Positions 16,831 through 25,310 are shown, counted from the first letter of the stretch. The stretch: DNA of 64,000 nt from Hyphomicrobiales bacterium (GCA_009377755.1 WHTM01000003.1:62001-126000); one strand, 5' to 3'. Notes: generated from the letters alone by a model not told the origin. A program made the numbers and translations.

Positions 16831-18320
16831 TTGAGCCCCCCGACCAGCATCCCGGCCGCCTTGCCGGCAATGCCGGCGGTCCACTGCGTATCGATGCCGA
16901 ACCAGATCGTCGCTGCGGTCAGCACCAGGAGCGGAATAAGCATGGACAGCGGCGGGTCGCTCGCGCCGATGCATGTCGGCGACGGGTCGCGAAACCACGC
17001 TACCTCGACCACGCGGCCGATATAGATGACCGCGAGCAGCGAGCTTGCCATGATCACCAGCACCAGCGGCCAGCCCACTTCATTGAGCGCGCCGACCGCG
17101 AGGTACCACTTGGAGATGAAGCCGACGGTGCCCGGCGTGCCGATGATGCCGAAGCCGGCGACGACGAACGCCGCCATGGTCAGCGGCATCTTCGGCCCGA
17201 TGCCCGACAGATCGTGCAGCTTGACCGAGCCGATGCGGTAAAACACGGCGCCGAGCGCGAGGAACAGTGCGGCCTTCATCACCGCGTGATTCGCGAGGTG
17301 CACGATGCTGCCGGTCAGCCCGGCCTTGTTGGCGATGCCGATACCGAGGGTGATGTAGCCGATCTGGGCAACCGACGAATAGGCCAGCATACGTTTGAGG
17401 TTGGTCTGAAAGATGGCGATGAACGAGGCGGCGAACATCGCGGCGATCGACAGCCCGATGATCAACTCGCTGACCGGCAGCTTCTGGAAATTGAGCGTCG
17501 GCCCGAACACGCTGAAGTACAGGCGGATCAAGAGATAGACCGCCACCTTGGTTGCCGTCGCGGCCAGGAATGTCGTCGCGAACGACGGCGCATAAGCGTA
17601 GGCGTTCGGCAGCCAGCTGTGCAGCGGGAACAGCGCAAGTTTGAGGCTGACGCCGACGGTGAGGAAGGCGAGCGCTGTGATCACCGGACGCGGCTGTACC
17701 GTGGCGGCCTCGGCGAGCCGCGCGGAAACGTCGACGAAGTTGAGGCTGCCGGTCACTACCCAGAGCAGGCCGACGCCGATCACGTAGAAGGTGGCGCCGA
17801 TCGTCCCCATGATCAGGTATTGATACGATGCGAGCAGGGCGCGCCGGTCGCGGCCCGCGGCGATCAGCACATAGGTCGCGAGCGCGGAAACTTCGAGGAA
17901 GACGAAGGCATTGAACGCGTCGCCGGTGATGGTGATGCCAAGCAGCCCGGTCAGGCAGAGCAGGTACATGCAGTAGAACCAGGCCTGCCGGCCCTCGTCG
18001 ATCTCGAAGGCAACGCTGCGGCGCGCATACGGCATGGTCACCGCGCCAATGACCGACACCAGCATCAGCACGAAGGCATTGAACACGTCGACGCGATACT
18101 CGATGCCGTAAGGCGGCTGCCAGCCGCCGAGCCGGTAGGAGATGGAGCCGCCGCCGAGCACCTGCCAGAGCAGCGCGCCGGCGATGAACGGCATCAGCCA
18201 GCTCACCGCCAGCGCCACTGCGAATGCGGTCGGGCCACGGCGCAGGAATCCGGCGAGAATGGCACCGAGCAGAGGGACGACGATTTGCAGCGCCGGGAGG
18301 TGCGGCATGACTGCCGTCAT
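16827..18320 (-). CDS. mrpD: Na+/H+ antiporter subunit D (MrpD)
   Basis: The 497-residue membrane subunit has the MrpD signature: FVFLEVSALATYVLIAAGRDR with the transmembrane Glu, SLKLALFPLHSWLPNAYAYAP, TATKVAVYLLIRLYF with the Lys, and NLKRMLAYSSVAQIGYI. It starts at ATG 18320 and overlaps mrpC by four bases, and its stop overlaps the next antiporter gene. It is the first of three MrpD-type subunits in the operon. The classical seven-gene Mrp operon has one MrpD plus the large MrpA, whose N-terminal antiporter half is absent here. Confidence 0.9.
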   Translation of the reverse strand: MTAVMPHLPALQIVVPLLGAILAGFLRRGPTAFAVALAVSWLMPFIAGALLWQVLGGGSISYRLGGWQPPYGIEYRVDVFNAFVLMLVSVIGAVTMPYARRSVAFEIDEGRQAWFYCMYLLCLTGLLGITITGDAFNAFVFLEVSALATYVLIAAGRDRRALLASYQYLIMGTIGATFYVIGVGLLWVVTGSLNFVDVSARLAEAATVQPRPVITALAFLTVGVSLKLALFPLHSWLPNAYAYAPSFATTFLAATATKVAVYLLIRLYFSVFGPTLNFQKLPVSELIIGLSIAAMFAASFIAIFQTNLKRMLAYSSVAQIGYITLGIGIANKAGLTGSIVHLANHAVMKAALFLALGAVFYRIGSVKLHDLSGIGPKMPLTMAAFVVAGFGIIGTPGTVGFISKWYLAVGALNEVGWPLVLVIMASSLLAVIYIGRVVEVAWFRDPSPTCIGASDPPLSMLIPLLVLTAATIWFGIDTQWTAGIAGKAAGMLVGGLK

Positions 18321-18685
18321 TGGTCGTCGTCCTTGGCGAAGATTTCGTCTTCCTCGATGGTGCCGTAGCACTCGTTGATGCGCACAACCAACGCCAGCCC
18401 GAGCGCCAGCGTCGCCACGCCGACGACGATGGCAGTGAGGATCAGCACGTGCGGAAGCGGGTTGGAGTAGACCGTGAAGGCGGGGTCAAGAATCGGAGCC
18501 GTGCCGCCGATGATCTTGCCCGGTGTGATGTAGAGCAGATAGACGGAGGTCTGGAAGATCGAGAGGCCGATCAGCTTCTTCACCATGTTGCCGCGGGCAA
18601 CCACGATGTAGAGCCCTGCCATCATCAGGAAGATGGTGATCACATAATTGTAGTGCTCGGCGAAAGTCTTCACCAGTTGCATCAA
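18317..18685 (-). CDS. mrpC: Na+/H+ antiporter subunit C (MrpC, NuoK-like)
   Basis: The 122-residue protein has three transmembrane helices and the MrpC/NuoK layout: YVITIFLMMAGLYIVVARGNMVKKLIGLS, then FQTSVYLLYITPG, then PHVLILTAIVVGVATLALGLALVV. An acidic tail (EEDEIFAKDDD) follows. Two adjacent ATG codons (18685 and 18682) are possible starts; the first overlaps the mrpB stop. In Mrp complexes this subunit lies between MrpD and the MrpA/B/E/F/G module. Confidence 0.9.
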   Translation of the reverse strand: MMQLVKTFAEHYNYVITIFLMMAGLYIVVARGNMVKKLIGLSIFQTSVYLLYITPGKIIGGTAPILDPAFTVYSNPLPHVLILTAIVVGVATLALGLALVVRINECYGTIEEDEIFAKDDDQ

Positions 18686-19098
18686 CGCCCCCGCTCGACA
18701 AAGGCGTAGAACAGCGCCGTCATGGTGCCGGATACGGTGATCAGCACGCCGAGCTCGACCAACAGGATGCCGAGTTCGCGTGCGTGCACCGGATCGTGCC
18801 CGAGCACGCCGTAGTCGAGAAAGTTCTTGCCGAGCAGCAGGCCGGCGACGCCGGTGCCGGCATAGATCAGCACGCCGAGCGGCACCATGCGCTCGACCAT
18901 GACCTGCGGTGCAATGCGCTTAGCCGTCCCAAGGCCGAAGGTGATGCCGATCAGAATGACCATGCCTCCGGCGATGACGCCCGCCTGGAATCCGCCGCCC
19001 GGACCGTAGTCGCCGTGGAACTGCACATAGAGGGCGAACAGCAGGATGAACGGCAGGATCAGCTTGGTGCCGATCCGCAAGATCAGGTCGAGGCTCAC
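18682..19098 (-). CDS. mrpB: Na+/H+ antiporter subunit B (MrpB/MnhB)
   Basis: The product is 138 residues with four transmembrane helices. The MnhB signature HGDYGPGGGFQAGVIAG is near residue 29, followed by VERMVPLGVLIYAGTGVAGL and LVELGVLITVSGTMTALFY. It overlaps the upstream DUF4040 gene and the downstream mrpC by four bases each, showing tight translational coupling. Its identity is clear from the glycine-rich motif. Confidence 0.92.
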   Translation of the reverse strand: MSLDLILRIGTKLILPFILLFALYVQFHGDYGPGGGFQAGVIAGGMVILIGITFGLGTAKRIAPQVMVERMVPLGVLIYAGTGVAGLLLGKNFLDYGVLGHDPVHARELGILLVELGVLITVSGTMTALFYAFVERGR

Positions 19099-19631
19099 GA
19101 TTCGCCTCCCCCGCCGATGTCGTCACGCCGGCGCAGACCGCGCAGCAGCAGCAGGACGCCGATGCCGGCGGTGAAGATCACCGTGGTCTCGCCGAGCGTG
19201 TCATAGCTGCGGTAGTCGGCCAGCACCGAGGTGACGACGTTCGGCACGCCGGTCTCGACGATCGACTGGGCGAGATAGCGCGGCGCCACGTGCTGGTGGA
19301 CGACGCTGTCGGCGACGCCGAACGGTGGCAGCGACAGCGTTCCCCAGACCACGGCTGCGCCGACGATCAGCACCACCAGCAGCGGCAGCCAGTTGCGGTT
19401 GATCGGTGACATTTCCGTGGTTTTGGTCAAATGCAGCGTCGCCAGCAGCAGCACCGTCGAAATGCCGGCGCCGACTGAGGCCTCGGTCATGGCGACGTCG
19501 ACCGCGTCGAGCGCGATCAGCAGGGTCGCCATCAAAAAACTGTAGATGCCGGCTAGGACAACCACCCCGAACAGGCTGCGTTGGCGCACGATCGCGACGG
19601 TCACCGCCGCGAGCAGGGTCAGCAGCGCCAT
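19095..19631 (-). CDS. MrpA C-terminal-like subunit (DUF4040 plus MbhE-like)
   Basis: About 178 residues correspond to the C-terminal part of MrpA, i.e. MbhD and MbhE joined. The first part has IYSFLMATLLIALDAVDVAMTEASVGAG, the DUF4040 motif with the conserved DVAMTEA; the second has a periplasmic segment and a last helix (ETTVIFTAGIGVLLLLRG). The first ATG is at 19631, but homologues begin about six residues earlier at an IEIFVN segment. There an ATA codon (19649-19647) overlaps the mrpG stop (ATAG) and follows GGGAGG with correct spacing. The true start may be that ATA. Confidence 0.85.
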   Translation of the reverse strand: MALLTLLAAVTVAIVRQRSLFGVVVLAGIYSFLMATLLIALDAVDVAMTEASVGAGISTVLLLATLHLTKTTEMSPINRNWLPLLVVLIVGAAVVWGTLSLPPFGVADSVVHQHVAPRYLAQSIVETGVPNVVTSVLADYRSYDTLGETTVIFTAGIGVLLLLRGLRRRDDIGGGGES

Positions 19632-19645
19632 ATTGACGAAAATTT

Positions 19646-20008
19646 CTATGGCTGCCTCCCGTCCGTGCCGCCGCCCGCCGGCCCGTCGCCACGACCGCGT
19701 CGATCCTCGGCCAGCAGCGGCTCGATCTCCTCGTGCAGCGCCGCTTGGGCGAGCGCGTGGGCGACCACCGGGGTGAAGAAAAAGAATAGTGCGAGAATGA
19801 AGGTGAGCTTCAGCGCGACCAGGCCGAAGCCGGCCTGCAATATCATGCCGAGGATCAGCAGACCGGCGCCGAGCGTGTCGATGACGCTCGCCGCATGTAT
19901 GCGGGTATAGACGTCCGGCATGCGTACGAGGCCGATGCCGCCGACGATCGCGAAGAACGATCCGAGCACGATCAGCAGCCAGCTCAGGAGGTCGACGACG
20001 AGCGACAT
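19646..20008 (-). CDS. mrpG: Na+/H+ antiporter subunit G (MrpG/MnhG)
   Basis: The product is a 120-residue, three-helix subunit. The family signature GGIGLVRMPDVYTRIHAASVIDTLGAGL is near residues 23-50, with FFFFTPVVAHALAQAAL further on. A polar tail (LLAEDRRGRGDGPAGGG) extends beyond the usual end. Its ATG touches the last base of mrpF at 20008, consistent with one transcript from mrpE. Confidence 0.92.
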   Translation of the reverse strand: MSLVVDLLSWLLIVLGSFFAIVGGIGLVRMPDVYTRIHAASVIDTLGAGLLILGMILQAGFGLVALKLTFILALFFFFTPVVAHALAQAALHEEIEPLLAEDRRGRGDGPAGGGTDGRQP

Positions 20009-20289
20009 CAGGATTTGTGCTCCTCCTCGACATCGTAGGCGAGATCGCCGTGGCGGAAGAATTTCAGCACGGCCAACGTCCCGATCAGGTTGAGCAGCCC
20101 GTAGGTGAGCCCGATGTCCAAGAACTCGGGCCGTCCGGTGAGAAAGCCGACCACTGCGAGCAGGAGAATCGCCAGCGATCCGATTGTATTGCCGGCCAGC
20201 ACCCGGTCGAACACGGTCGGTCCAAGGATGGCGCGCGTGAGCGCAAGCGCGATCGTGATTAGCACGGCGGCGGTGGCGACGACGAACAT
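20008..20289 (-). CDS. mrpF: Na+/H+ antiporter subunit F (MrpF)
   Basis: The 93-residue, three-helix protein carries the MrpF signature ILGPTVFDRVLAGNTIGSLA and ends with GLLNLIGTLAVLKFF. It starts at ATG 20289, overlapping the last base of mrpE. A longer open frame reaching 20568 is only the out-of-phase continuation over mrpE. MrpE and MrpF form the outer edge of Mrp complexes. Confidence 0.9.
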   Translation of the reverse strand: MFVVATAAVLITIALALTRAILGPTVFDRVLAGNTIGSLAILLLAVVGFLTGRPEFLDIGLTYGLLNLIGTLAVLKFFRHGDLAYDVEEEHKS

Positions 20290-20759
20290 CACGCGTCCTC
20301 GAACCGGGTGACGCGGGCGTCCATGCCGCCGGCCTCGATGTCGTCGGCGCCTTCCCTCACCAGGGCGTGGACGGTGAGCTGATTGCCATTGACCCCGACA
20401 GTGATTGTGCCCGGCGTCAACGTAATGGAGTTGGCATACGTGACGATTCCAGGCGCGGTGCGCGGGCTCGCCGTCACCACCGTCATGGTCGGCGAGATCG
20501 GCAGACGTGGGTGGAGAATGATCTTGGTCACCGCCCACCCCGATTTGGCGATCTCGCAGGCCAGCCACGGCCAGTACGTGATCGCCCCTCGGAGCAGATG
20601 GACCGGATGCCCCTCAGTCTCGGTGACGCCGACGCGGGCCGCCACCAACGCGCACAAGATGGCACACACGGCGCCGATGGTGATCAGCATCGGCGTGTAG
20701 TGACCTGATAACGCCAGCCAGAACGCGAACAGGAAGCAGGCCAGGCTCACGGTTCGCAT
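20289..20759 (-). CDS. mrpE: Na+/H+ antiporter subunit E (MrpE), first gene of the operon
   Basis: The 156-residue protein has two N-terminal helices (SLACFLFAFWLALSG and MLITIGAVCAILCALVA) and the soluble MrpE C-terminal domain (TYANSITLTPGTITVGVNG, LTVHALVREGADD). The last phrase is the conserved family core. It is the promoter-proximal gene of the ten-gene operon running down to 13429 and is divergent from the lipid kinase at 21227. No clear sigma-70 promoter was identified in the 467-bp gap upstream. Confidence 0.9.
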   Translation of the reverse strand: MRTVSLACFLFAFWLALSGHYTPMLITIGAVCAILCALVAARVGVTETEGHPVHLLRGAITYWPWLACEIAKSGWAVTKIILHPRLPISPTMTVVTASPRTAPGIVTYANSITLTPGTITVGVNGNQLTVHALVREGADDIEAGGMDARVTRFEDA

Positions 20760-21226
20760 GGCGCTTCCCTCACGAGGGCCGATCGACCCGGCCGTTGTGG
20801 CAACCCGCTTGGCGCGGCCTTAATCCACTGCGTCACGTCGCATCCCCGCAGAACCGCAAAAACAAACGCGTCACCTCGGCGCCAGTCTGAACAGCATAAA
20901 TCATTGGAACCGTCCACTGGTGGAACTTGGGGGGCGGTGGCGCAGCGCTTCCTGGCGACTATGGCATGAAATGATTCACGCGCACCGCTGCGGTCTCCCT
21001 GTGACCCCCGCGCGTTGACTGTAACCACTTGATTTGCATAGGGTTCGCTGGCGCCGCAGCGCGACCCGGCGGCCGCCGCCGCCCGTTCCATGCCGGCCCG
21101 CGCATGGTGTGCCCACGATGCGGTGCGGCGCCCCGTGTCTCGCGTGGCGAAGTGCCGCGAGACCGGGCGGCGACGGCGGAACTCAATCATGCGGGAACCA
21201 GTGAGCCGGCGAAGGGTTGTGGCTGC
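20760..21226. other. 467-bp divergent intergenic region, no gene recognised
   Basis: This stretch separates mrpE (minus) from the lipid kinase (plus). Open frames crossing it on both strands are G+C-driven and extend into the kinase in the wrong phase, and none resembles a known protein. It should contain the mrp promoter; no -35/-10 pair, riboswitch or strong palindrome stood out. Confidence 0.5.
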
Positions 21227-22150
21227 ATGCGTGCCCTGCTGTTCCACAATCCCTCGGCTGGCGAAGAAGATCACGCGGGAAAGATGCTGTTGGCCATGCT
21301 CCACAAGGCCGGGCTTTCCACAACCTATTGCTCGAGCAAGAGTTCGGAGTTTCCGGACATTCTCCACGAGCGCGCCGATCTGTTCGTGGCCGCGGGCGGC
21401 GACGGAACGGTCGGAAAGATCCTCAGGTAGATGCCAGACCGGAGCATTCCGGTGGCCATTCTGCCGCTCGGCACGGCGAACAACATTGCCCGTTCGCTCG
21501 GTATCAGCGGAAGGCTCAAGGACATCGTGGCCGGTTTGCGAACGGCCCGACAACAGCGGTTCGACATCGGGCTGGCCAGCGGTCCCTGGGGACGGCGGCT
21601 CTTTGTGGAGGCGGTCGGCCTGGGATCGCTGACAGATGCCATGGTGCGTATCGACTCCGTCAAGATCGAGCGCGGCGACGGGGTGAGGCTTGGCCGCGAC
21701 ACGTTCCGCAAAGTGCTGAGCGAAGCCAAGCCGATCCGGCTCGGCATGTCCGTTGACGGACGCACCCTCGAACAGGAACTGCTCGTGGTTGAAATTCTGA
21801 ATATTCCCTACGCCGGCCCGGGCATTGCGCTGGCACCGCAAAGCGGCCTCGGCGACGGTCTGTTCGACATCGTCTGCATTGGACCGGACCAACGCGCCGA
21901 CATGGTGGCGTGGCTCGGCGCGGCGCGACCGAATGCGCCGCCACCGGTCACGCTGCAGCAGGGCCGGAAAATCAGCCTGACTTGGGAAGGCTCGCCGCTG
22001 CGGCTCGACGACGATTGCCCGAGCGCTTCAAACCGCGCGGACAGGATCGCAGTCGAGCTCGAGCGCGAGGCAGTGACGATTCTCGTTCCGGAACCGGTCG
22101 ACGACAAGAAATCAAAACGGGGGCGATCGAAGCGATCGGAAGCCGCATGA
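21227..22150 (+). pseudogene. YegS/DAGK-family lipid kinase with in-frame amber codon
   Basis: From ATG 21227 the frame encodes a diacylglycerol-kinase catalytic domain: MRALLFHNPSAGEEDHAG, then the nucleotide motif VAAGGDGTVGKIL. A TAG at 21428-21430 then interrupts, and the same frame continues at once with MPDRSIPVAILPLGTANNIARSLG, the second family motif, to a normal stop at 22150. Nothing is shifted: only one sense codon seems replaced by TAG. As written two fragments (67 and 239 residues) would result, separating the GGDGT motif from the rest. Possible explanations are pseudogenisation, a sequencing error or readthrough. The ATG right after TAG could restart translation, but without GGDGT the product should be inactive. 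Confidence 0.85.
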
Positions 22151-22186
22151 GCCAATCCGGCAGGAGGGAACTCGCCCGCTCACGCT

Positions 22187-22633
22187 GTGGTGATCGCGGG
22201 CGCAGGACGCACAAGGTACCTTCTTAGAGCCATCAAAGGGAGCTATGCTCCGCAGCAATTGACCGCCGGCCAGCGGATCCGGCGCAACATCATCCACACG
22301 TTTGTCGCCAGCTATAACGGCACGGAGATCTTCCGCGCCGAACTGCATCTCGCCATGTCGGTCAACCCGTTCCTGACGTTCCAAACGATCGCGACCGAGA
22401 GCGGTACGATCGATTTCAGATGGATCGGCGACAACGGCTACAAGGCGGCCGAGCAGGCGAAGATCATGGTGATGATCCCCGCCTGTTGGCATCAGACTGC
22501 TAGTGTCCCCGAATCCGAAGTTCGCTTGATCTTGCAGCATCCCCTGAGCGAACTTCGGATTCGAAAGGACACTAGCGACTCCATGATTCTAGTGTGGTTT
22601 GGTTCAGAAGTTCGCTTCCCGGACTCGTGGTAA
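22187..22633 (+). pseudogene. soxZ: soxZ remnant (thiosulfate-oxidation carrier subunit Z), N-terminus lost
   Basis: Residues about 28-95 of this open frame match the middle and end of SoxZ: GQR, RNIIHTFVASYNGTEIFRAE, MSVNPFLTFQTIATESG and FRWIGDNGYKAAEQAK. SoxZ pairs with SoxY to carry sulfur intermediates during thiosulfate oxidation in the periplasm. The usual N-terminal strand is missing, the stretch between GQR and RNII is several residues shorter than in SoxZ, and the reading frame runs straight into a palindromic element at 22500 instead of ending. No soxY or other sox gene is in the window. A decayed fragment is the simplest reading. Confidence 0.68.
22500..22575. repeat. CTAG-bounded palindromic element, copy 1
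   Basis: CTAGTGTCC with CGAATCCGAAGTTCGCT is mirrored by AGCGAACTTCGGATTCG and GGACACTAG, giving an imperfect hairpin about 76 bp long. The open frame with SoxZ similarity runs into its left arm. A 13-bp spacer containing CATGATT separates it from copy 2. The 60797-60871 element has nearly the same arms. Confidence 0.85.
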
Positions 22634-22665
22634 GAATGGAGCGAACTTCTGAACCACCACACTAG
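22589..22665. repeat. CTAG-bounded palindromic element, copy 2
   Basis: CTAGTGTGGTTTGGTTCAGAAG is mirrored by CTTCTGAACCACCACACTAG around a GTTCGCT/AGCGAAC core. The right-hand CTAG at 22662-22665 contains the TAG stop codon of the minus-strand ABC ATPase gene, so the element abuts that gene exactly at its end. The 60708-60784 copy has related arms. Confidence 0.85.
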
Positions 22666-23444
22666 ACCTGCGGCGCATCCACGGATCGCTCCAGCGAGAG
22701 AACCTCCAGGATGCGGTCCTGAACGTTGCGCCGCTCCGCTTCGCCGCTGGTCTGATCCATGCGCGCTTCATAGGCGATCCGTGCCGGACGATGGAACACC
22801 ATGACCCGGTCGCCGATCTCCAGCGCTTCGTTGATGTGATGGGTGATGAAAACGGCGGTCTTGCCGTTCTGCTTGACCAACCGAGTGAACTCTGACCGCA
22901 GGTCGCGTGCGGTCATCTCGTCCAGTGAGGAGAACGGCTCGTCGCACAGGAGGATTTCCGGCTCGACCGCGAAGGCGCGGGCGATGGACACGCGCTGCCG
23001 CATGCCGCCCGAGAGCGCATGCGGATAGTCGCTTTCGTGTCCCGCGAGTCCAAGCCGGGTCAGCCAGCCGCGTGCGGTGGCCTCGGCCTCCATCTTGTCG
23101 GCGTCGAGGATCTGCAACCCGAGGAGCACGTTGTCGAGCGCGGAGCGCCACGGCATCAGCCGGTCGTTCTGGAACACGATTCCGATCTTGCCGCGGAAGT
23201 AGGCGAACTCCCGGAACGGATCGTGGCCAGTCACGTCGACCATGCCGCTGGTCGGCTCGATCAAGCCTGCCAGCAGGTTGAACATGGTCGACTTGCCGCA
23301 GCCGGTCTTGCCCAGCACCGCGACGATCTCGCCCCTGGCGATCTCGAACGACAGCCGGTCGACGGCCAGAAACGTTCCGCTGCCGTCGGGCCGGGGAAAC
23401 TCCTTGCTGACGTCCCGGAAGCGGATGAACGGATCGGTGCTCAC
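22662..23444 (-). CDS. ABC transporter ATP-binding protein (nitrate/sulfonate/taurine type)
   Basis: The roughly 260-residue ATPase has Walker A GKTGCGKST, Q-loop VFQNDRLMPWRS, signature LSGGMRQRVSIARAF, Walker B ILLCDEPFSSLD and H-loop FITHHINEA. It is of the SsuB/TauB type and powers the permease encoded just upstream. The likely start is GTG 23444 (VSTDPFIRFRDVSKEF), five bases after the permease stop; upstream codons belong to the permease in another frame. The stop codon lies in the CTAG of a palindromic element. It is the last gene of the molybdenum-hydroxylase and importer operon. Confidence 0.88.
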   Translation of the reverse strand: MSTDPFIRFRDVSKEFPRPDGSGTFLAVDRLSFEIARGEIVAVLGKTGCGKSTMFNLLAGLIEPTSGMVDVTGHDPFREFAYFRGKIGIVFQNDRLMPWRSALDNVLLGLQILDADKMEAEATARGWLTRLGLAGHESDYPHALSGGMRQRVSIARAFAVEPEILLCDEPFSSLDEMTARDLRSEFTRLVKQNGKTAVFITHHINEALEIGDRVMVFHRPARIAYEARMDQTSGEAERRNVQDRILEVLSLERSVDAPQV

Positions 23445-23448
23445 GGCG

Positions 23449-24222
23449 TCATGCCGCCCGTTCGGAGACCGGCCGATAGCGTAACGCCCAGGCCTCGATC
23501 GCCACCAGCGCCGACTGCACGACCAGCACGAACAGCACCAGCACAAGGGTCCACGCCAGCGCGCCCGCCAAGTCGAACAACTGCTGCTGCAGCAGCAGCT
23601 GATAGCCGACGCCGCCGGTCGCTCCGACCAGCTCCGCCACCACCACCACGCGCGACGCGTTGCCCAGATTGACCTTCCACGCCGTCAGGATTCCCGGCAC
23701 GATCGTCGGCACGATCAACACGCGGAACAATGTCCAGGCGCTCGGCCGAAACGACATGGTCATCTCGAATAGGTCCTTCGACATCGAACGATAGGCGTCG
23801 AGGATCTGGAACGTGAAGGCGGGCAGCGTCGTCATCACCATGATGAAAAGGATGCGGAATTCGATGCCGTGGAACCAGATGATGGCGATCACCACCCACG
23901 ACAGCGCCGGAATGCCCTGGAGAAACACCAGCACCGGCGTGAAATAGCTCTCGATGAACGGCGAGCGCCCGATCACCACCGCCAACACGCATCCGAGCAG
24001 GAATGCGCCGAACAGCCCGCCGAAAATCCGCGCGGCGGTCGCCAGCACTTCGATCAGCAGCGGAATATCGATGAAGATCTGTACCGTCCGCCAGAAGATC
24101 GCCTGCACCGGCGGAAACAGGTAATGCGGAAAAAAGTACGATGCGAACTGCCAGGCGGCCAGGAGCACCGCGGTGCTCACGGCCGCCTGGAACGCCTGGC
24201 GAAGACGCCGATTCCGGATCAT
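23449..24222 (-). CDS. ABC transporter permease (SsuC/TauC type)
   Basis: The 257-residue inner-membrane permease has about six helices and the coupling EAA-like loop in DAYRSMSKDLFEMTMSF followed by VPTIVPGILTAWKVNLGNASRVVVVAEL. Family and order match sulfonate/nitrate/pyrimidine-type importers. It lies 15 bp after the receptor gene and upstream of the ATPase, giving a complete three-gene importer whose receptor is presently frameshifted. Confidence 0.88.
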   Translation of the reverse strand: MIRNRRLRQAFQAAVSTAVLLAAWQFASYFFPHYLFPPVQAIFWRTVQIFIDIPLLIEVLATAARIFGGLFGAFLLGCVLAVVIGRSPFIESYFTPVLVFLQGIPALSWVVIAIIWFHGIEFRILFIMVMTTLPAFTFQILDAYRSMSKDLFEMTMSFRPSAWTLFRVLIVPTIVPGILTAWKVNLGNASRVVVVAELVGATGGVGYQLLLQQQLFDLAGALAWTLVLVLFVLVVQSALVAIEAWALRYRPVSERAA

Positions 24223-24237
24223 CTACGCGTATTCGAT

Positions 24238-25310
24238 CTATTGGACCGGCTTGTCGTAGATCGACGCCGCCGACGGCATGCTCGGGAAGTACTTGATCTC
24301 CATGCCGGACCTATAGACCGCCTCGATCTCCTTCCGCATCTCGTTGGCGCCACCCATACTGATGCCGAGCCGGTCATTGGCGCGGATCAGCGCGGCGATC
24401 TGCTTCTGGTCCTCTGGCGACGCTTTCGGGAACATCAGCGGCGCCGCGGCGTCAGGATTCTTCTGGAGCCACTCGGCCGCCTGCTGGTAGGTCGCGTAGA
24501 GCTTCTTTATCAACTCGGGATTCTGGTCCGCCCAGTCGGCGTGCGCGGCGACGCCGAGATATGGGATGCGGGTGCCGCCGCCGGAGAAGGCCTTCCAGAT
24601 CTTGCCGATGCCGAGGTCGATCGCGCGTACGCTCGGCTTCTTGGCCTTGAGCAGTGTATAGGTCGGCTCCCAGATTTGGATGGCGTCGGCGCGGTCGGCG
24701 ATGGCGTAGCTCATCAGGCCGGGCGGCGCGGTGTTGACCACCTGGAATTTCGAGACGTCCGCGCCCGCCTTCGTGGCGAAGAACTCGAACATCTTGTAGT
24801 TCGTGGTCGAGCGCGCTGCCGCAAGCTGCTTGCCCTCGATGTCCTTCACCGTCTTCACGTTGTCGCGCGAGGTGACAACTGTGCCCCAGAAGTCGAACAG
24901 GTTGAACAGATACTTCACCTTGACGCCGCGGACGTCCGCGAGACCGATGGTCTGCAGCGACGCGCTGCCGCCGATCTTGAACTCGCCCGAGTTGAACTGC
25001 GTCGTATAGGCGTCCGGCGTGCGCTCGCTGAACGTCAGGTCGAGCCCGTTGGCCTGGTCGAACTTCTGTGCCTTGATCACCGGCGGTATGAAGGCGCCGA
25101 GCGACGGAGGACTGAAGATCACGATGTTGAGCTTTTCGAGCGTGCCTTGATCACCGGCGGTATGAAGGCGCCGAGCGACGGAGGACTGAAGATTACGATG
25201 TTGAGCTTTTCGAGCGCCTGCGCGCCTGCATCGCCCGGCGCCAGCATCGTGAATGCGGCGGCGGCAGCAAGCCCCGCCGTGAACGTTCGAACCAGATGAG
25301 CACGCATCAA
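24238..25310 (-). pseudogene. ABC substrate-binding protein, frame broken by a 74-bp tandem duplication
   Basis: From ATG 25310 the product has a signal peptide (MMRAHLVRTFTAGLAAAAA... to GDAGAQA) and the start of the mature receptor (LNIVIFSPPSLGAFIPPVIKA), then goes out of frame. A 74-bp unit occurs at 25068-25141 and again at 25142-25215 with one base difference. After removing one copy the frame continues QKFDQANGLDLTFSERTPD to the stop at 24238. The downstream frame could restart at GTG 25122 within the first copy, giving 294 residues with no signal peptide, which would not reach the periplasm. The protein is NMT1-like and serves the adjacent permease and ATPase. Confidence 0.85.

Noticed and set aside
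20747-21892. 381-codon minus-strand open frame upstream of mrpE
   Set aside because: It covers the lipid kinase in antisense and shows no family motifs; its start has no ribosome site.
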